Source of the DNA: an uncultured Acetatifactor sp. | GTDB taxonomy: Bacteria; Bacillota; Clostridia; Lachnospirales; Lachnospiraceae | Assembly: GCA_910584865.1 (NCBI GenBank) | Contig: CAJUCE010000005.1 | Location: 90,091 to 154,090, forward strand | Length of the DNA stretch: 64,000 bases | Direction: 5' to 3' | Part shown: one piece after another, positions 44,424 through 52,853 of the stretch | Layout: every line of letters starts with the position of its first letter | Numbering within the stretch: position 1 is the first letter of the stretch | Translations under genes and position numbers: made by a program | Notes under the pieces: generated by a model | Told to the model about the DNA's origin: nothing | The model's input: the letters and a program-made list of their open reading frames with translations, nothing else | Databases searched by the model: none

Positions 44424-45392
44424 ATGATTATCCAGATTATTATTCTATGTGTGATTGCTTTACTGATTGTAGGATTTTTTGTGATTGTACCTGTGGGACT
44501 GTGGATATCGGCAGTGGCGGCCAACGTGAAAGTGGGCATCTTTAACCTGGTGGGAATGAAGCTGCGCCGCGTGATACCCAGGAAGATTATCTTCCCCCTG
44601 ATCAAGGCCACGAAGGCGGGCATCAATGTAACGGCGAACCAGCTGGAAGCCCACTATCTGGCAGGCGGCAATGTGGACGGCGTGGTCAACGCCCTGATTG
44701 CGGCGGAGCGGGCCGGCATGGACCTGTCTTTTGAGAAAGCCTCCGCCATCGACCTGGCCGGCCGCAATGTGTTCGAGGCAGTGACCATGAGCGTTACGCC
44801 CAAGGTCATCGAGACCCCTCTGATCTCCGCCGTGGCCAAGGACGGCATCGAACTGATGGTCAAGGCCAGGGTCACCGTGCGGACGAACCTGGAACGGCTC
44901 ATCGGCGGCGCCGGGGAAGCCACCGTACTGGCCAGAATCGGGGAAGGAATCGTCACCACGGTAGGATCCTCCCTGACCCACAGCGAAGTCCTGGAAAACC
45001 CGGACGAGATTTCCAAACTGGTACTGGATAAGGGCCTGGACTCCGGCACCGCCTACGAGATCATTTCCATCGACATCGCGGACATCGACATCGGCAGGAA
45101 TATCGGCGCGAACCTCCAGAGCCTTCAGGCGGAGGCGGACAACAAGATTGCCCAGGCCAGGGCCGAGGAACGCCGGGCCATGGCAGTGGCACTGGAACAG
45201 GAAATGCGGGCCGCCGTGGTAGAGGCCGAAGCGGAGATTCCCAGGGCTATGGCCCAGGCCCTCCGGGAAGGGCATATCGGCGTATTGGATTATTATAAAC
45301 TGCAGAACGTACTGGCCGACACGGAAATGAAGAAAAACATCGGCACAGGCGCCTATGCCTATGCGGAAAGCAGGAAGGAATCCGGAACATGA
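44424..45392 (+). CDS. floA: Flotillin-like protein FloA
   Basis: 322 residues. N-terminal membrane hairpin (about 3-30), then the FloA-specific conserved body ([79 protein letters not shown]), and a C-terminal coiled coil with Ala/Glu-rich repeats ([20 protein letters not shown]) ending [12 protein letters not shown]. It organises functional membrane microdomains in Firmicutes. In Bacillus it follows an NfeD gene, as here. The next gene overlaps by 4 bp (ATGA). The genetic tie to a kinase and regulator is not the usual arrangement. Confidence 0.95.
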   Translation: MIIQIIILCVIALLIVGFFVIVPVGLWISAVAANVKVGIFNLVGMKLRRVIPRKIIFPLIKATKAGINVTANQLEAHYLAGGNVDGVVNALIAAERAGMDLSFEKASAIDLAGRNVFEAVTMSVTPKVIETPLISAVAKDGIELMVKARVTVRTNLERLIGGAGEATVLARIGEGIVTTVGSSLTHSEVLENPDEISKLVLDKGLDSGTAYEIISIDIADIDIGRNIGANLQSLQAEADNKIAQARAEERRAMAVALEQEMRAAVVEAEAEIPRAMAQALREGHIGVLDYYKLQNVLADTEMKKNIGTGAYAYAESRKESGT

Positions 45393-46393
45393 TTAAAGTA
45401 ATGCTCATCGATGACGAGCCGGAAATCAGAAGGCTTCTCCACAAAATGGTGGAAAAGCAGGAGGGTTACCAGGTGGTCTCCGAATGCGGCAACTTTGCCG
45501 GGGCAGTAGCTGATTTTGCCAGATACAGGCCGGATGTGGTGTTTGTGGACATCGACTTAAACGGCGAGGACGGGCTGAACTGCGCCAGGGTACTGACGGA
45601 TCTGGATCCGAAACTGAAGGTCATCTTCGCCACCGCCCACAGCGAATACATGGCAAACGCTTTTGAAATCTACGCTTTCGACTACCTGGTAAAGCCCTTT
45701 AATATGGAAAGACTGGCCCGGACACTGGACCGGATCCGCAGTTCCATGCCGGAACATGCCAGACAGGGCAGCATGCAAAATGCGGTGTCTGGCCAGGCAC
45801 ATGCCGCGGGGCTCCGGGAAACGCGGGGCAATGCGCAGCCTACATCATATACGCCGGATAACTGCGATATGCAAAACAAAGCCCGGTCCATGGCATATAC
45901 CGCGGACGGCGGCAATATGCCAGACGCCACCCGGTCCACAACGCCTGCCGCTGACAGCTGCACTCCACAGCGCGGAATGCAGCCTGGTACAAATACGCCG
46001 AATCCCTGCATCCCGCAGGGGAAAGCCGGTTCACCGGATAAAATTGCACGCCCTGACAGATACCGCGGCAAGCTGCTGATCAAGGGGAAGGAACAAACCT
46101 TCCTTCTGGATGTAGAAGAAATCCTGTTCATCGAAAGGATGGACGGCAGCACCAATATCGTGACCGCCTCCGGGGAACAATACAGAACCTCCGCCTCCCT
46201 CTTCGATCTGGAAACAAAACTGGATTCCGAACTCTTCATGCGCTGCCATAAATCCTATATTGTCAACTTGTCCAAAATCACCAGAATAGAACCCTACGGA
46301 CGATGGACCTATGTGGCAAAATTCCGCGGCTGCGAACTGTCGGCGCTGATGACCGCCCAGAAATATGAGGAAATGAAGAGACTATTCTCCTAG
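45389..46393 (+). CDS. LytTR-family response regulator with long linker
   Basis: 334 residues. Receiver domain ([14 protein letters not shown]; phospho-acceptor in [27 protein letters not shown]) and C-terminal LytTR DNA-binding domain ([35 protein letters not shown]). Between them (about 120-230) lies a low-complexity linker of about 110 residues rich in Asn, Thr, Pro, Ala and Met with loosely repeated TPDNCDMQ / TADGGNMP / TPAADSCTP motifs; typical LytTR regulators have 20-30. It overlaps floA by 4 bp. It probably receives phosphate from the first kinase of this operon. Confidence 0.92.
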   Translation: MIKVMLIDDEPEIRRLLHKMVEKQEGYQVVSECGNFAGAVADFARYRPDVVFVDIDLNGEDGLNCARVLTDLDPKLKVIFATAHSEYMANAFEIYAFDYLVKPFNMERLARTLDRIRSSMPEHARQGSMQNAVSGQAHAAGLRETRGNAQPTSYTPDNCDMQNKARSMAYTADGGNMPDATRSTTPAADSCTPQRGMQPGTNTPNPCIPQGKAGSPDKIARPDRYRGKLLIKGKEQTFLLDVEEILFIERMDGSTNIVTASGEQYRTSASLFDLETKLDSELFMRCHKSYIVNLSKITRIEPYGRWTYVAKFRGCELSALMTAQKYEEMKRLFS

Positions 46394-46710
46394 AATTACC
46401 TGCCCCGGCTAAACCGGAACCAAAATATGAGGTATCCCTGAAGCAACGGCTAAAACAGGCCGACGGTCATAACAATATGACAGCCAGCCTGTTTTATGTC
46501 CTACGGGCACTTCCTTACGCCCTGCAATTATTCCTTTTCACACTCTTATCATCTTGCATCGCAGCTGCCGGACACGCTCCCGCAACCGGCAGGCACAAGT
46601 CACTTACTGCTCATACCCAAGTCCCGCCTTAAATCCCATGGCCCAGGGCCACAAGCCCCGAAGCGAAAATTCCACGGCCAAAAACACCGTACCCCAGGCC
46701 CAAAAGCCGC
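46394..46710. other. Convergent intergenic region after the FloA operon
   Basis: Contains CCGGCTAAACCGGAACC near 46405 (a near copy stands near 34394), the hairpin at 46451-46496 and about 200 bp with no gene I can support. Confidence 0.4.
46451..46496. terminator. Hairpin between the FloA operon and the MgtC gene
   Basis: TAAAACAGGC / GCCTGTTTTA, a perfect 10-bp stem with an inner TCATA/TATGA. The T/A-rich stem ends could serve as terminator in both directions between convergent genes. Confidence 0.6.
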
Positions 46711-47391
46711 TCACAGAAAATCCACCGACACCACCTTGTCCAGTTTCACCAGGATATCATATATTTCTGTCCGTCTTACCGCTTTTTTCAGGTACAGCAC
46801 CATATGCACCGAGATTCCCACTCCCTCGGATTTGGACTCGCTGGTATCCATGGAATCTATGGTTACTCCGGCTTCTTTTAATTTCTGGATGACCGTATGT
46901 AAATCCCGGCTCTCCTCCAGATCGATGAATACATTGCAAAAATGGGAATGCCTGGTGGCAAAACGCTCCACATAGGGAAGCACATGCAGCGAAACCAGCA
47001 TCATGGCCGTAATCAGCACACCACCCTCCACAAATCCGATTCCCACCGCCAGCCCGATGCATGCGCTGGCCCAGAGTGTGGCCGCCGTAGTCAGTCCCCT
47101 CACCCGATGTCTGGATACAATGATCGTTCCCACTCCGATAAAGCCCACTCCGCTGATAACCTGCGCTGCCATCCGGTTCATGTTAGCCAGCCCCGGGAAA
47201 TAAATCTGTATATACTGTTCTGTCAGCATTACCAGTGTGGCTCCCAGACAGACTACCGTGATCGTCTTCGTGCCCGCGCCGCGATGTTTCATCCCTCTGT
47301 CCAGGCCGATAGCCCCTCCCAGAGCCGTTGCAGCAATCACCCGGATCAATAGATTCTGTATATTCCACTCTCCGAAATTTCCGAATAACAT
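46711..47391 (-). CDS. MgtC/SapB family membrane protein
   Basis: 226 residues. About five membrane helices in the first 145 residues with the family motifs ALGGAIGLDRGMKHRGAGTKT, shown split: ALGGAIGLDRG and KHRGAGTKTITVV; then AQVISGVGFIGVGTI, VRGLTTAATLWASACIGLAV. An ACT-like C-terminal domain follows (about 150-226). MgtC proteins influence magnesium adaptation and membrane potential; the ACT domain class is common in Firmicutes. The start MLFGNFGEWN follows AAGGGGG; upstream in-frame starts are weaker. Confidence 0.9.
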   Translation of the reverse strand: MLFGNFGEWNIQNLLIRVIAATALGGAIGLDRGMKHRGAGTKTITVVCLGATLVMLTEQYIQIYFPGLANMNRMAAQVISGVGFIGVGTIIVSRHRVRGLTTAATLWASACIGLAVGIGFVEGGVLITAMMLVSLHVLPYVERFATRHSHFCNVFIDLEESRDLHTVIQKLKEAGVTIDSMDTSESKSEGVGISVHMVLYLKKAVRRTEIYDILVKLDKVVSVDFL

Positions 47392-47494
47392 AAAGTCTGC
47401 CCCCTTATCTCCTGAATCCGCTTTCATCAATCTCCGGGACAATATCTGTCAGGAACCGCCTCAAAGCCGGCTAAACTGCTTTTGTTGCATCCAA

Positions 47495-48514
47495 TCACAG
47501 TCCTTTGGCTACTTCCCGCAAAATCGCCTGGCTGGGTCCCGGAATTCTGCCCAAATGATCCGGCCCTACATTTAACAGATAATTGATACCCATTCCGTTC
47601 AATTTCCGCTTGATCTCCAGAACCTTCTCCGCCTCTTTCCAATTATGATCCCATGCGCAGTATCCCCAGCTGTTGTTCATGGTAGCGGCAGTCTCATACA
47701 GGCCATAGGGAGAGGGCTTGAATCCGTCGCAGTCATTGAGCTTTGCCGGATCAAAAGCTTCGTTTTCCGGCATGGAATCCGGAATTTCATTATCTCCCAG
47801 GGAAACATAGTCGTAAGCTCCGTTTCCAAGGCGGGAATTGATCAGACAGTCCGGCTGATATTTTTTGACCAGATCATACAGTTCACGGCTCTGCGCGTCC
47901 TTTATTGTCATGGGCACATCGAACCAGATCAGACACAGATCGCCGTAACCGCGAAGGATCTCTTCCACCTGCGGTTTGATCTTATTCTCGAAACAGATGT
48001 CAAAATTCTTCCTGCCGTTATCCGGAAAATCCCAGTCATTGCACCAGGACTGTCCTGCACAGGGAATGTGGCCCGAAAGATATCCTCCGCCGTGTTCTTC
48101 ATGCCAGTCCAGATCTTGAGAATAATAGAGGCCAAACTTTAACCCATGCTTATAACATGCCTCGGAAAGTTCGCCGATTACATCCCGGCCAAAGGGCGTC
48201 GCATCCACCACATTGAACTCGTCTACCTTAGAGCGGAATAATGCAAAGCCCTCATGGTGCTTACTCGTGATGACAAAATATTTCATTCCGCATTCTTTTG
48301 CAAATCGAATCCATTCTTCGGCATCGAAATAAACCGGATTGAATGCTTTTGTAAGCTTGTCGTACTCCGCCCTGGGAATGCACTGGTTCGTCTGAATCCA
48401 CTCCGCATAGTTGCTGCTCTTTTTTCCGTTCCACTCGCCTCCCAGCAAGGAATAGAGCCCCCAGTGCACCATCATTCCGTACTGCGCTTCCTTGAACCAT
48501 TTCCTCATATCCAT
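47495..48514 (-). CDS. GH29 alpha-L-fucosidase
   Basis: 339 residues, no signal peptide. It covers the catalytic barrel only, shorter than enzymes carrying a beta-sandwich. Motifs: YGMMVHWGLYSLLGGEWNG, ECGMKYFVITSKHHEGFALF, LKFGLYYSQDLDWHEEHGG, and LCLIWFDVPMT with the nucleophile Asp (about 197). It releases fucose from cytoplasmic oligosaccharides. The ATG at 48514 has GGAGG 8 nt upstream. It stands alone; FucU 9 kb away may act on the released sugar. Confidence 0.93.
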   Translation of the reverse strand: MDMRKWFKEAQYGMMVHWGLYSLLGGEWNGKKSSNYAEWIQTNQCIPRAEYDKLTKAFNPVYFDAEEWIRFAKECGMKYFVITSKHHEGFALFRSKVDEFNVVDATPFGRDVIGELSEACYKHGLKFGLYYSQDLDWHEEHGGGYLSGHIPCAGQSWCNDWDFPDNGRKNFDICFENKIKPQVEEILRGYGDLCLIWFDVPMTIKDAQSRELYDLVKKYQPDCLINSRLGNGAYDYVSLGDNEIPDSMPENEAFDPAKLNDCDGFKPSPYGLYETAATMNNSWGYCAWDHNWKEAEKVLEIKRKLNGMGINYLLNVGPDHLGRIPGPSQAILREVAKGL

Positions 48515-48681
48515 ATCAGCTACCTCCAAATGAATTTTATTGTACTTCTACTATATCTTGGACAGGTGATATTTGCAATATATTTCAGCGGGAATTGCAA
48601 AAATGACAGAAGAATCCCTTTTCAAGGCTCTCCTGCCATCTAGAACAAACGAGGAATTATAGGCACAATAGTACATAAAAA

Positions 48682-48755
48682 CGTGCGTTAGAGGATTCGA
48701 ACCCCCGACCTTTTGGTCCGTAGCCAAACGCTCTATCCAGCTGAGCTAAACGCAC
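48682..48755 (-). tRNA. tRNA-Arg (ACG)
   Basis: 74 nt on the minus strand: acceptor GTGCGTT / AACGCAC, D arm TAGCTCAGCTGGATAGAGC, anticodon stem TTTGG/CCAAA with loop CTACGGA (anticodon ACG), T arm GGGGGTTCGAATCCTC. The 3' CCA is not encoded; TTTTT follows directly. Confidence 0.97.
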
Positions 48756-48835
48756 AAATCAATCCCATTGCATATCATCGTTCCCTGCAACATAAGTTAT
48801 CATACCGCTTTTTCCAAAAAAAGTCAAGCAGTATT

Positions 48836-49246
48836 TTAAAGTTTTTCGTTTTTTTCGTTTCTGAGTTTCTGAGTAAAGTTTCTGCTTTTTGTTTCCTTCG
48901 GCGATAAATTTTGCGGCTTCTTCTCATACTTTTCCTGAATAACCAGAATATACACCGCCATGGCTGCTATCGACTCCCCCACGACTCCCAAAATGGAAAT
49001 GATAATGGCCAGGGAACCCTGTCCTGCTAAAAGCGGCAGCCCCAACAATGCAAAAACCACGCCGAACACTATCAGCAGCTTCCCTACTGCCCTGTTATAC
49101 CTTTTTACATCTTTCATGGGAAGCGCTTCCACATTGCAGAAAAATCCGACTTCCTTCCTGGCAAAAAAGGCTGACACACCAAGCCCCGCCAACAGCACGC
49201 CTACTGCCATCCATATTGCAAATCCTATTATTGCGCCTTCTTTCAT
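48836..49246 (-). CDS. DUF3784 family small membrane protein
   Basis: 136 residues with three membrane helices (about 5-28, 55-75, 80-105) and the family pattern of a Lys/Arg-rich loop with a Tyr (MKDVKRYNRAVGKLL). The tail (about 110-136) is Lys/Asn/Glu-rich and charged. Function unknown. AGAGGAGGAA precedes the ATG. It lies about 80 bp upstream of tRNA-Arg on the same strand. Confidence 0.8.
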   Translation of the reverse strand: MKEGAIIGFAIWMAVGVLLAGLGVSAFFARKEVGFFCNVEALPMKDVKRYNRAVGKLLIVFGVVFALLGLPLLAGQGSLAIIISILGVVGESIAAMAVYILVIQEKYEKKPQNLSPKETKSRNFTQKLRNEKNEKL

Positions 49247-49337
49247 AACCGATTCCTCCTCTGTATCCTCAGTTTAGCACATTCTGTTCCTGACAGCAAC
49301 CCAAATCCAAACTCGCCTGGAGCCTGCGAAACGGGGC

Positions 49338-49365
49338 TTGACAAATATGTCCAAGATGCTATAAT
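49338..49365 (+). promoter_or_regulatory. Promoter of the queuine salvage pair
   Basis: TTGACA (49338-49343), 16-bp spacer, TATAAT (49360-49365): full consensus in both boxes. The expected transcript start near 49372 places the structured leader right at the 5' end. Confidence 0.8.
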
Positions 49366-49370
49366 GTTAT

Positions 49371-49437
49371 TTAGGCAGTTCGTAACCATCCTGCCCTGGA
49401 AGAACCGTCAGGCACTTCCAAAATCAAAACTAAGGGA
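49371..49437 (+). promoter_or_regulatory. Structured leader, candidate preQ1/queuine-responsive riboswitch
   Basis: GGCAG (49374-49378) / CTGCC (49391-49395) close a 12-nt loop TTCGTAACCATC. A second stem TGGAAG / CTTCCA (49397-49402 and 49415-49420) follows, then the A-rich tail AAAATCAAAACTAAGGGA (49420-49437) that contains the ribosome binding site. A small hairpin with a TCGxAAC-like loop, an A-rich tail and a buried AAGG is the plan of class I preQ1 riboswitches. The extra stem departs from that class, so this may be a variant or another RNA. Gene context strengthens the case. Confidence 0.45.
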
Positions 49438-49446
49438 ATACATATT

Positions 49447-50142
49447 ATGGAAAGATATAGTAAAATTCTATCAAAAAGAAAACGAGAAATTCTTCTTCTT
49501 CGTGGAAAAGGCTGTGTATACAAAAAATGCCCTTTCTGCGACTACCACTTGGACAGCTGTCCCGATGAAAACGCCAATTATACTCTAAATCAAGAGGTCC
49601 TCCGACAGGTGACCGGCGAATTCGGGGATCTGGAAGTGATCAACAGCGGCTCTGTTTTTGAACTGGACAGCCTGACTCTTGATCTGATCAGAACAGTATG
49701 TCGGGAGAAGCAAATTTCCACCATCCACTTTGAATCCCACTACTTATACAGAGCGCAAATCCCTGCCCTCAGACAATATTTTCAAGAATTCGACCTGAAA
49801 ATGAAGCTTGGCCTGGAAACCTTCGACGGGGACTTTCGGGAACATATTCTGCGAAAAGGCATCCCTGACCGGGAGCCGGAGGTTATCAGCAGAGAGTTTG
49901 ACGAAGCAAATTTTCTGTTCGGTCTCCGGGGACAGACTGTCCTTACCATGGAGCGCGACATCACATTGGGATTGACTTATTTTGAGCGGATCTGTATTAA
50001 TCTCATGTGTGAAAACACCTCGGCCATGCAGCCTGACCAGACGGTAATCTCCGATTTTCTGGAAAAACTGTATCCGAAATATTACGAGGATGGGCGCATT
50101 GATATTTTAATCAAAAATACGGATTTTGGAGTGGGTGACTGA
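49447..50142 (+). CDS. queL: QueL-like radical SAM enzyme (probable queuine lyase)
   Basis: 231 residues, cytoplasmic. The radical SAM cluster is seen as C23-x4-C28-x2-C31 (GCVYKKCPFCDYH), a variant of the usual CxxxCxxC. Other segments: VINSGSVFELDSL, IHFESHYLYR and LKMKLGLETFDGDFRE. Gut Clostridia carry a radical SAM queuine lyase (QueL, described in Clostridioides difficile) that turns queuine into preQ1, encoded beside a queuosine-precursor transporter. Here the next gene is exactly such a YhhQ transporter, 1 bp after the stop, and a candidate preQ1-type leader precedes. The assignment rests on family resemblance and context. No nucleosidase (QueK) gene is adjacent. Confidence 0.7.
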   Translation: MERYSKILSKRKREILLLRGKGCVYKKCPFCDYHLDSCPDENANYTLNQEVLRQVTGEFGDLEVINSGSVFELDSLTLDLIRTVCREKQISTIHFESHYLYRAQIPALRQYFQEFDLKMKLGLETFDGDFREHILRKGIPDREPEVISREFDEANFLFGLRGQTVLTMERDITLGLTYFERICINLMCENTSAMQPDQTVISDFLEKLYPKYYEDGRIDILIKNTDFGVGD

Positions 50143-50143
50143 T

Positions 50144-50839
50144 ATGACAAACGAATTATTATTGGTAGGTTCTGTAATCTTTATCTTTTTCATGGCTTTG
50201 GCGGCTTATAAGTTTTTCGGAAAATCCGGACTCTACTGCCTGTCCGCCGTGGCCACAATCCTGGCTAATATTGAGGTGCTGCTGCTGATCGATGCCTTCG
50301 GTATGGAACAGACGCTGGGCAATGTGCTCTTCGCCGTAACCTTTCTGATCACAGATATTCTATCCGAATGCGAAGGGAAAAAAGCCGCCAACCGGGCCGT
50401 ATGGATCGGCATTTTCACTTCTCTTTTCTTCCTGCTGCTGAGTCAGAGCTGGCTTCTGTACATACCGGGAGAAGGCGACTGGGCCATGCCGTCCATCAAA
50501 GCCATCTTCTCCAGCACCCCCAGAATGCTGCTTTCCTCTTTGACGGTCTATGCCGTCAGCCAGCTCTTCGACGTATGGCTCTACCACAAATGGTGGGCCT
50601 TCACGGAGAAAAAATTCGGAGATAAGCGCAGATTCCTCTGGCTGCGCAACAACGGCTCCACTTTAATCAGCCAGATTCTGAATACCTTTTTATTCACCCT
50701 GTTTGCCTTTTACGGCGCCTATGACACCAAGACGCTGCTGTCCATCTTTGCCTCCAGCTATGTGATCTATATCTTTACCTCACTGTTGGACACACCGGTG
50801 CTGTATCTGGCACGGAAAATTCACCCCAGAGGAGAATGA
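50144..50839 (+). CDS. YhhQ-family queuosine precursor transporter
   Basis: 231 residues with six to seven membrane helices. Family motifs: VTFLITDILSECEGKKAANR, MLLSSLTVYAVSQLFDVWLY and LRNNGSTLISQILNTFLF. YhhQ-type proteins (VUT family) take up preQ0/preQ1 or queuine. The ATG follows the upstream stop (TGATATG), with GGAGTGGG before it, so the pair is one transcript. Presumably it brings in queuine for the lyase. Confidence 0.9.
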   Translation: MTNELLLVGSVIFIFFMALAAYKFFGKSGLYCLSAVATILANIEVLLLIDAFGMEQTLGNVLFAVTFLITDILSECEGKKAANRAVWIGIFTSLFFLLLSQSWLLYIPGEGDWAMPSIKAIFSSTPRMLLSSLTVYAVSQLFDVWLYHKWWAFTEKKFGDKRRFLWLRNNGSTLISQILNTFLFTLFAFYGAYDTKTLLSIFASSYVIYIFTSLLDTPVLYLARKIHPRGE

Positions 50840-50983
50840 CAGGTGCGGCGGTCTGCTTTGATCGCCGCCGGAAATATTCGTTAGGAATAGTACAAAAATA
50901 ACTTGTGATTTGCATTTGCCAAAACCAGGAATCTGTACAATGCGCCCTGCAGCCCCTCACAAATCATTTCGAAGGGGAACAAA

Positions 50984-52840
50984 TCAGGATACCGCAGAAG
51001 AATCCTCCCGCCCTGCAAAAAGCAGGCTTATCAGGATCGGCAATGTCACCATCACAGGGAAAATGTAACGCATCTGCACCACAGGGCCCAACAGCATAGT
51101 CGCCATATACAAAACAGGGAACATGGTAAAAAGGGCCTGTCTTCGTTTCTTCAGGTAAAAAAATGCGGTCAGCGTCAGGAACAATCCCCAGAAGTAAAAA
51201 GCACATTTAAACACAACGCCGATCACCGGCCAGTTATAATAGACATTTGCGCTGACAATCTTTTCCAGCTGTTCTTCCAGCCACGGAAACTTTGACTCAT
51301 GGGCAATCTCCGGTCCGTCCACTATGGCAGATGAATTATAGGTATAGATCGTCCCCATCCGCCCCTCCATACCATATCCCAGACATTCCGCATAGGATCT
51401 GTCGTCCAGGAACCAATACCCCCGGGTCAGTTCCAGAAAAGCATCTATATATTCATTCGGATAACGCATCCCGATCTTCAGCCAGTCCTGAAACAGCTGC
51501 GCATAATGCCCGTCCCAGGCTTCGGCAAATGTAGTCACTCCAACCGATGTCTTCGTACTGTCCGCAATGGGAGGATTGTAATCCTTCCAGTCTTCTTCCG
51601 GGACATAGGAATTCAGCAGCGCCCTGGTTTCCGGATCCATCTCTTCTCCATGGTAATATCCCACCCTGGCAAACTGCTGAATAGGCACGCTGAACATCTC
51701 CACCTTCGCTGTCCCAAGCGTTGTTCCCAGGGCGGCCCTGATTCCTGCTTCCATTGCCTTTCCTCCGGCCAGCAGGAGTACACACAGCAGCAATACACGC
51801 AATTTCTCTTTTCTGGCAGCAAATAGAAACCAGACGATTCCAAACACTGCTACCGCATAGAAACAGTTGTTGCGGAACTGCATCATCAGACTTCCTTCTA
51901 CGATAAGAAGCAAATCCAGCCAGAGAAGCTTTCTCCCTGCGGCGAAAAAGAAACGCTCCGCCAACAACAGCACAAACAACAAAAACAGTACGCTGAACAA
52001 AACATCCTTGGTCGTACACACAGCCATCACGGAATTCAGCGGGAATACTCCGAAATACAGAATTCCTGCCGCCACAGTCCATTTTTTCCCTATTATCCGA
52101 TACAGAAACACCACCGCATAGGACATTGCCAGAGAATATACCAGCATTTGAAACAGAGCCATACACGCCATCCCTGTCTGAATATCTCCCACCAGATATC
52201 CCAGCTGGAGAAACAGCCAGATCACCCAGGTATGCGCCAGCGGCTGATAGGGCCAGAACCATGCAAAGCCTTTCACCGCCTCATTGATCTGCCTGTGAAA
52301 ATCATAAGACATAATGATGGGATAATAGGCCAGCCATACCGGAACCAGACACACAAAAATCAGAAGCGCACTGATGCCGAACACCTTTCCGTACTTCCAT
52401 CGCGTCCCTTCCGCCCGCGGCTTCCACTCACCCGCCTTTTCAAATCCCTCAAACAGCAGATTTGCAAAAGGAAACACCGCAACAGACAGACATACCGCTC
52501 TCAGCAACAGCAGGCCCTTCCCCAAAAAACCGCTCTCTGTCATTTTATTCACCTGAAGCTGATATCCCGCCAGCATCGTGACCGAAAACAGAAAGCTGGC
52601 CGCCGCCGCAAAGATTATTCTGCGTCTGCGCCCTCTCCCTTCCGGCACGGCCTCCAGATTTTTCCCGGTTCGGGAGAGCAGCCAGAATACCGTCGCCGCC
52701 AGCGGAATACTCACAACGGAAAAGGAAGCTGCCGTAAGCCCTGCATGATTTCCCAGACAGCAGACTCCATACGTCCCCAGCAGAGTCAGCAAGCCCTGCA
52801 CTATTTTCTCTTTGTTCTTTCCTGCTTTTATTCGTATCAT
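50984..52840 (-). CDS. DUF6020-type polytopic membrane protein (glycosyltransferase-like)
   Basis: 618 residues with about 13 membrane helices and one large outer region (about 390-530). It resembles membrane glycosyltransferases of the GT-C kind: YPIIMSYDFHRQINEA near the first large loop, TTKDVLFSVLFLLFV, MFSVPIQQFARVGYYHG. The segments TKDVLFS and SVPIQQ-AR recur in the protein at 61516-63138. Possible role: sugar or lipid transfer on the outer membrane face. The start lies 13 bp after the hybrid kinase stop, with a weak AGAGAAG site, so it is probably co-transcribed. Confidence 0.75.
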   Translation of the reverse strand: MIRIKAGKNKEKIVQGLLTLLGTYGVCCLGNHAGLTAASFSVVSIPLAATVFWLLSRTGKNLEAVPEGRGRRRRIIFAAAASFLFSVTMLAGYQLQVNKMTESGFLGKGLLLLRAVCLSVAVFPFANLLFEGFEKAGEWKPRAEGTRWKYGKVFGISALLIFVCLVPVWLAYYPIIMSYDFHRQINEAVKGFAWFWPYQPLAHTWVIWLFLQLGYLVGDIQTGMACMALFQMLVYSLAMSYAVVFLYRIIGKKWTVAAGILYFGVFPLNSVMAVCTTKDVLFSVLFLLFVLLLAERFFFAAGRKLLWLDLLLIVEGSLMMQFRNNCFYAVAVFGIVWFLFAARKEKLRVLLLCVLLLAGGKAMEAGIRAALGTTLGTAKVEMFSVPIQQFARVGYYHGEEMDPETRALLNSYVPEEDWKDYNPPIADSTKTSVGVTTFAEAWDGHYAQLFQDWLKIGMRYPNEYIDAFLELTRGYWFLDDRSYAECLGYGMEGRMGTIYTYNSSAIVDGPEIAHESKFPWLEEQLEKIVSANVYYNWPVIGVVFKCAFYFWGLFLTLTAFFYLKKRRQALFTMFPVLYMATMLLGPVVQMRYIFPVMVTLPILISLLFAGREDSSAVS

Positions 52841-52853
52841 CTTCTCTGTCCAA

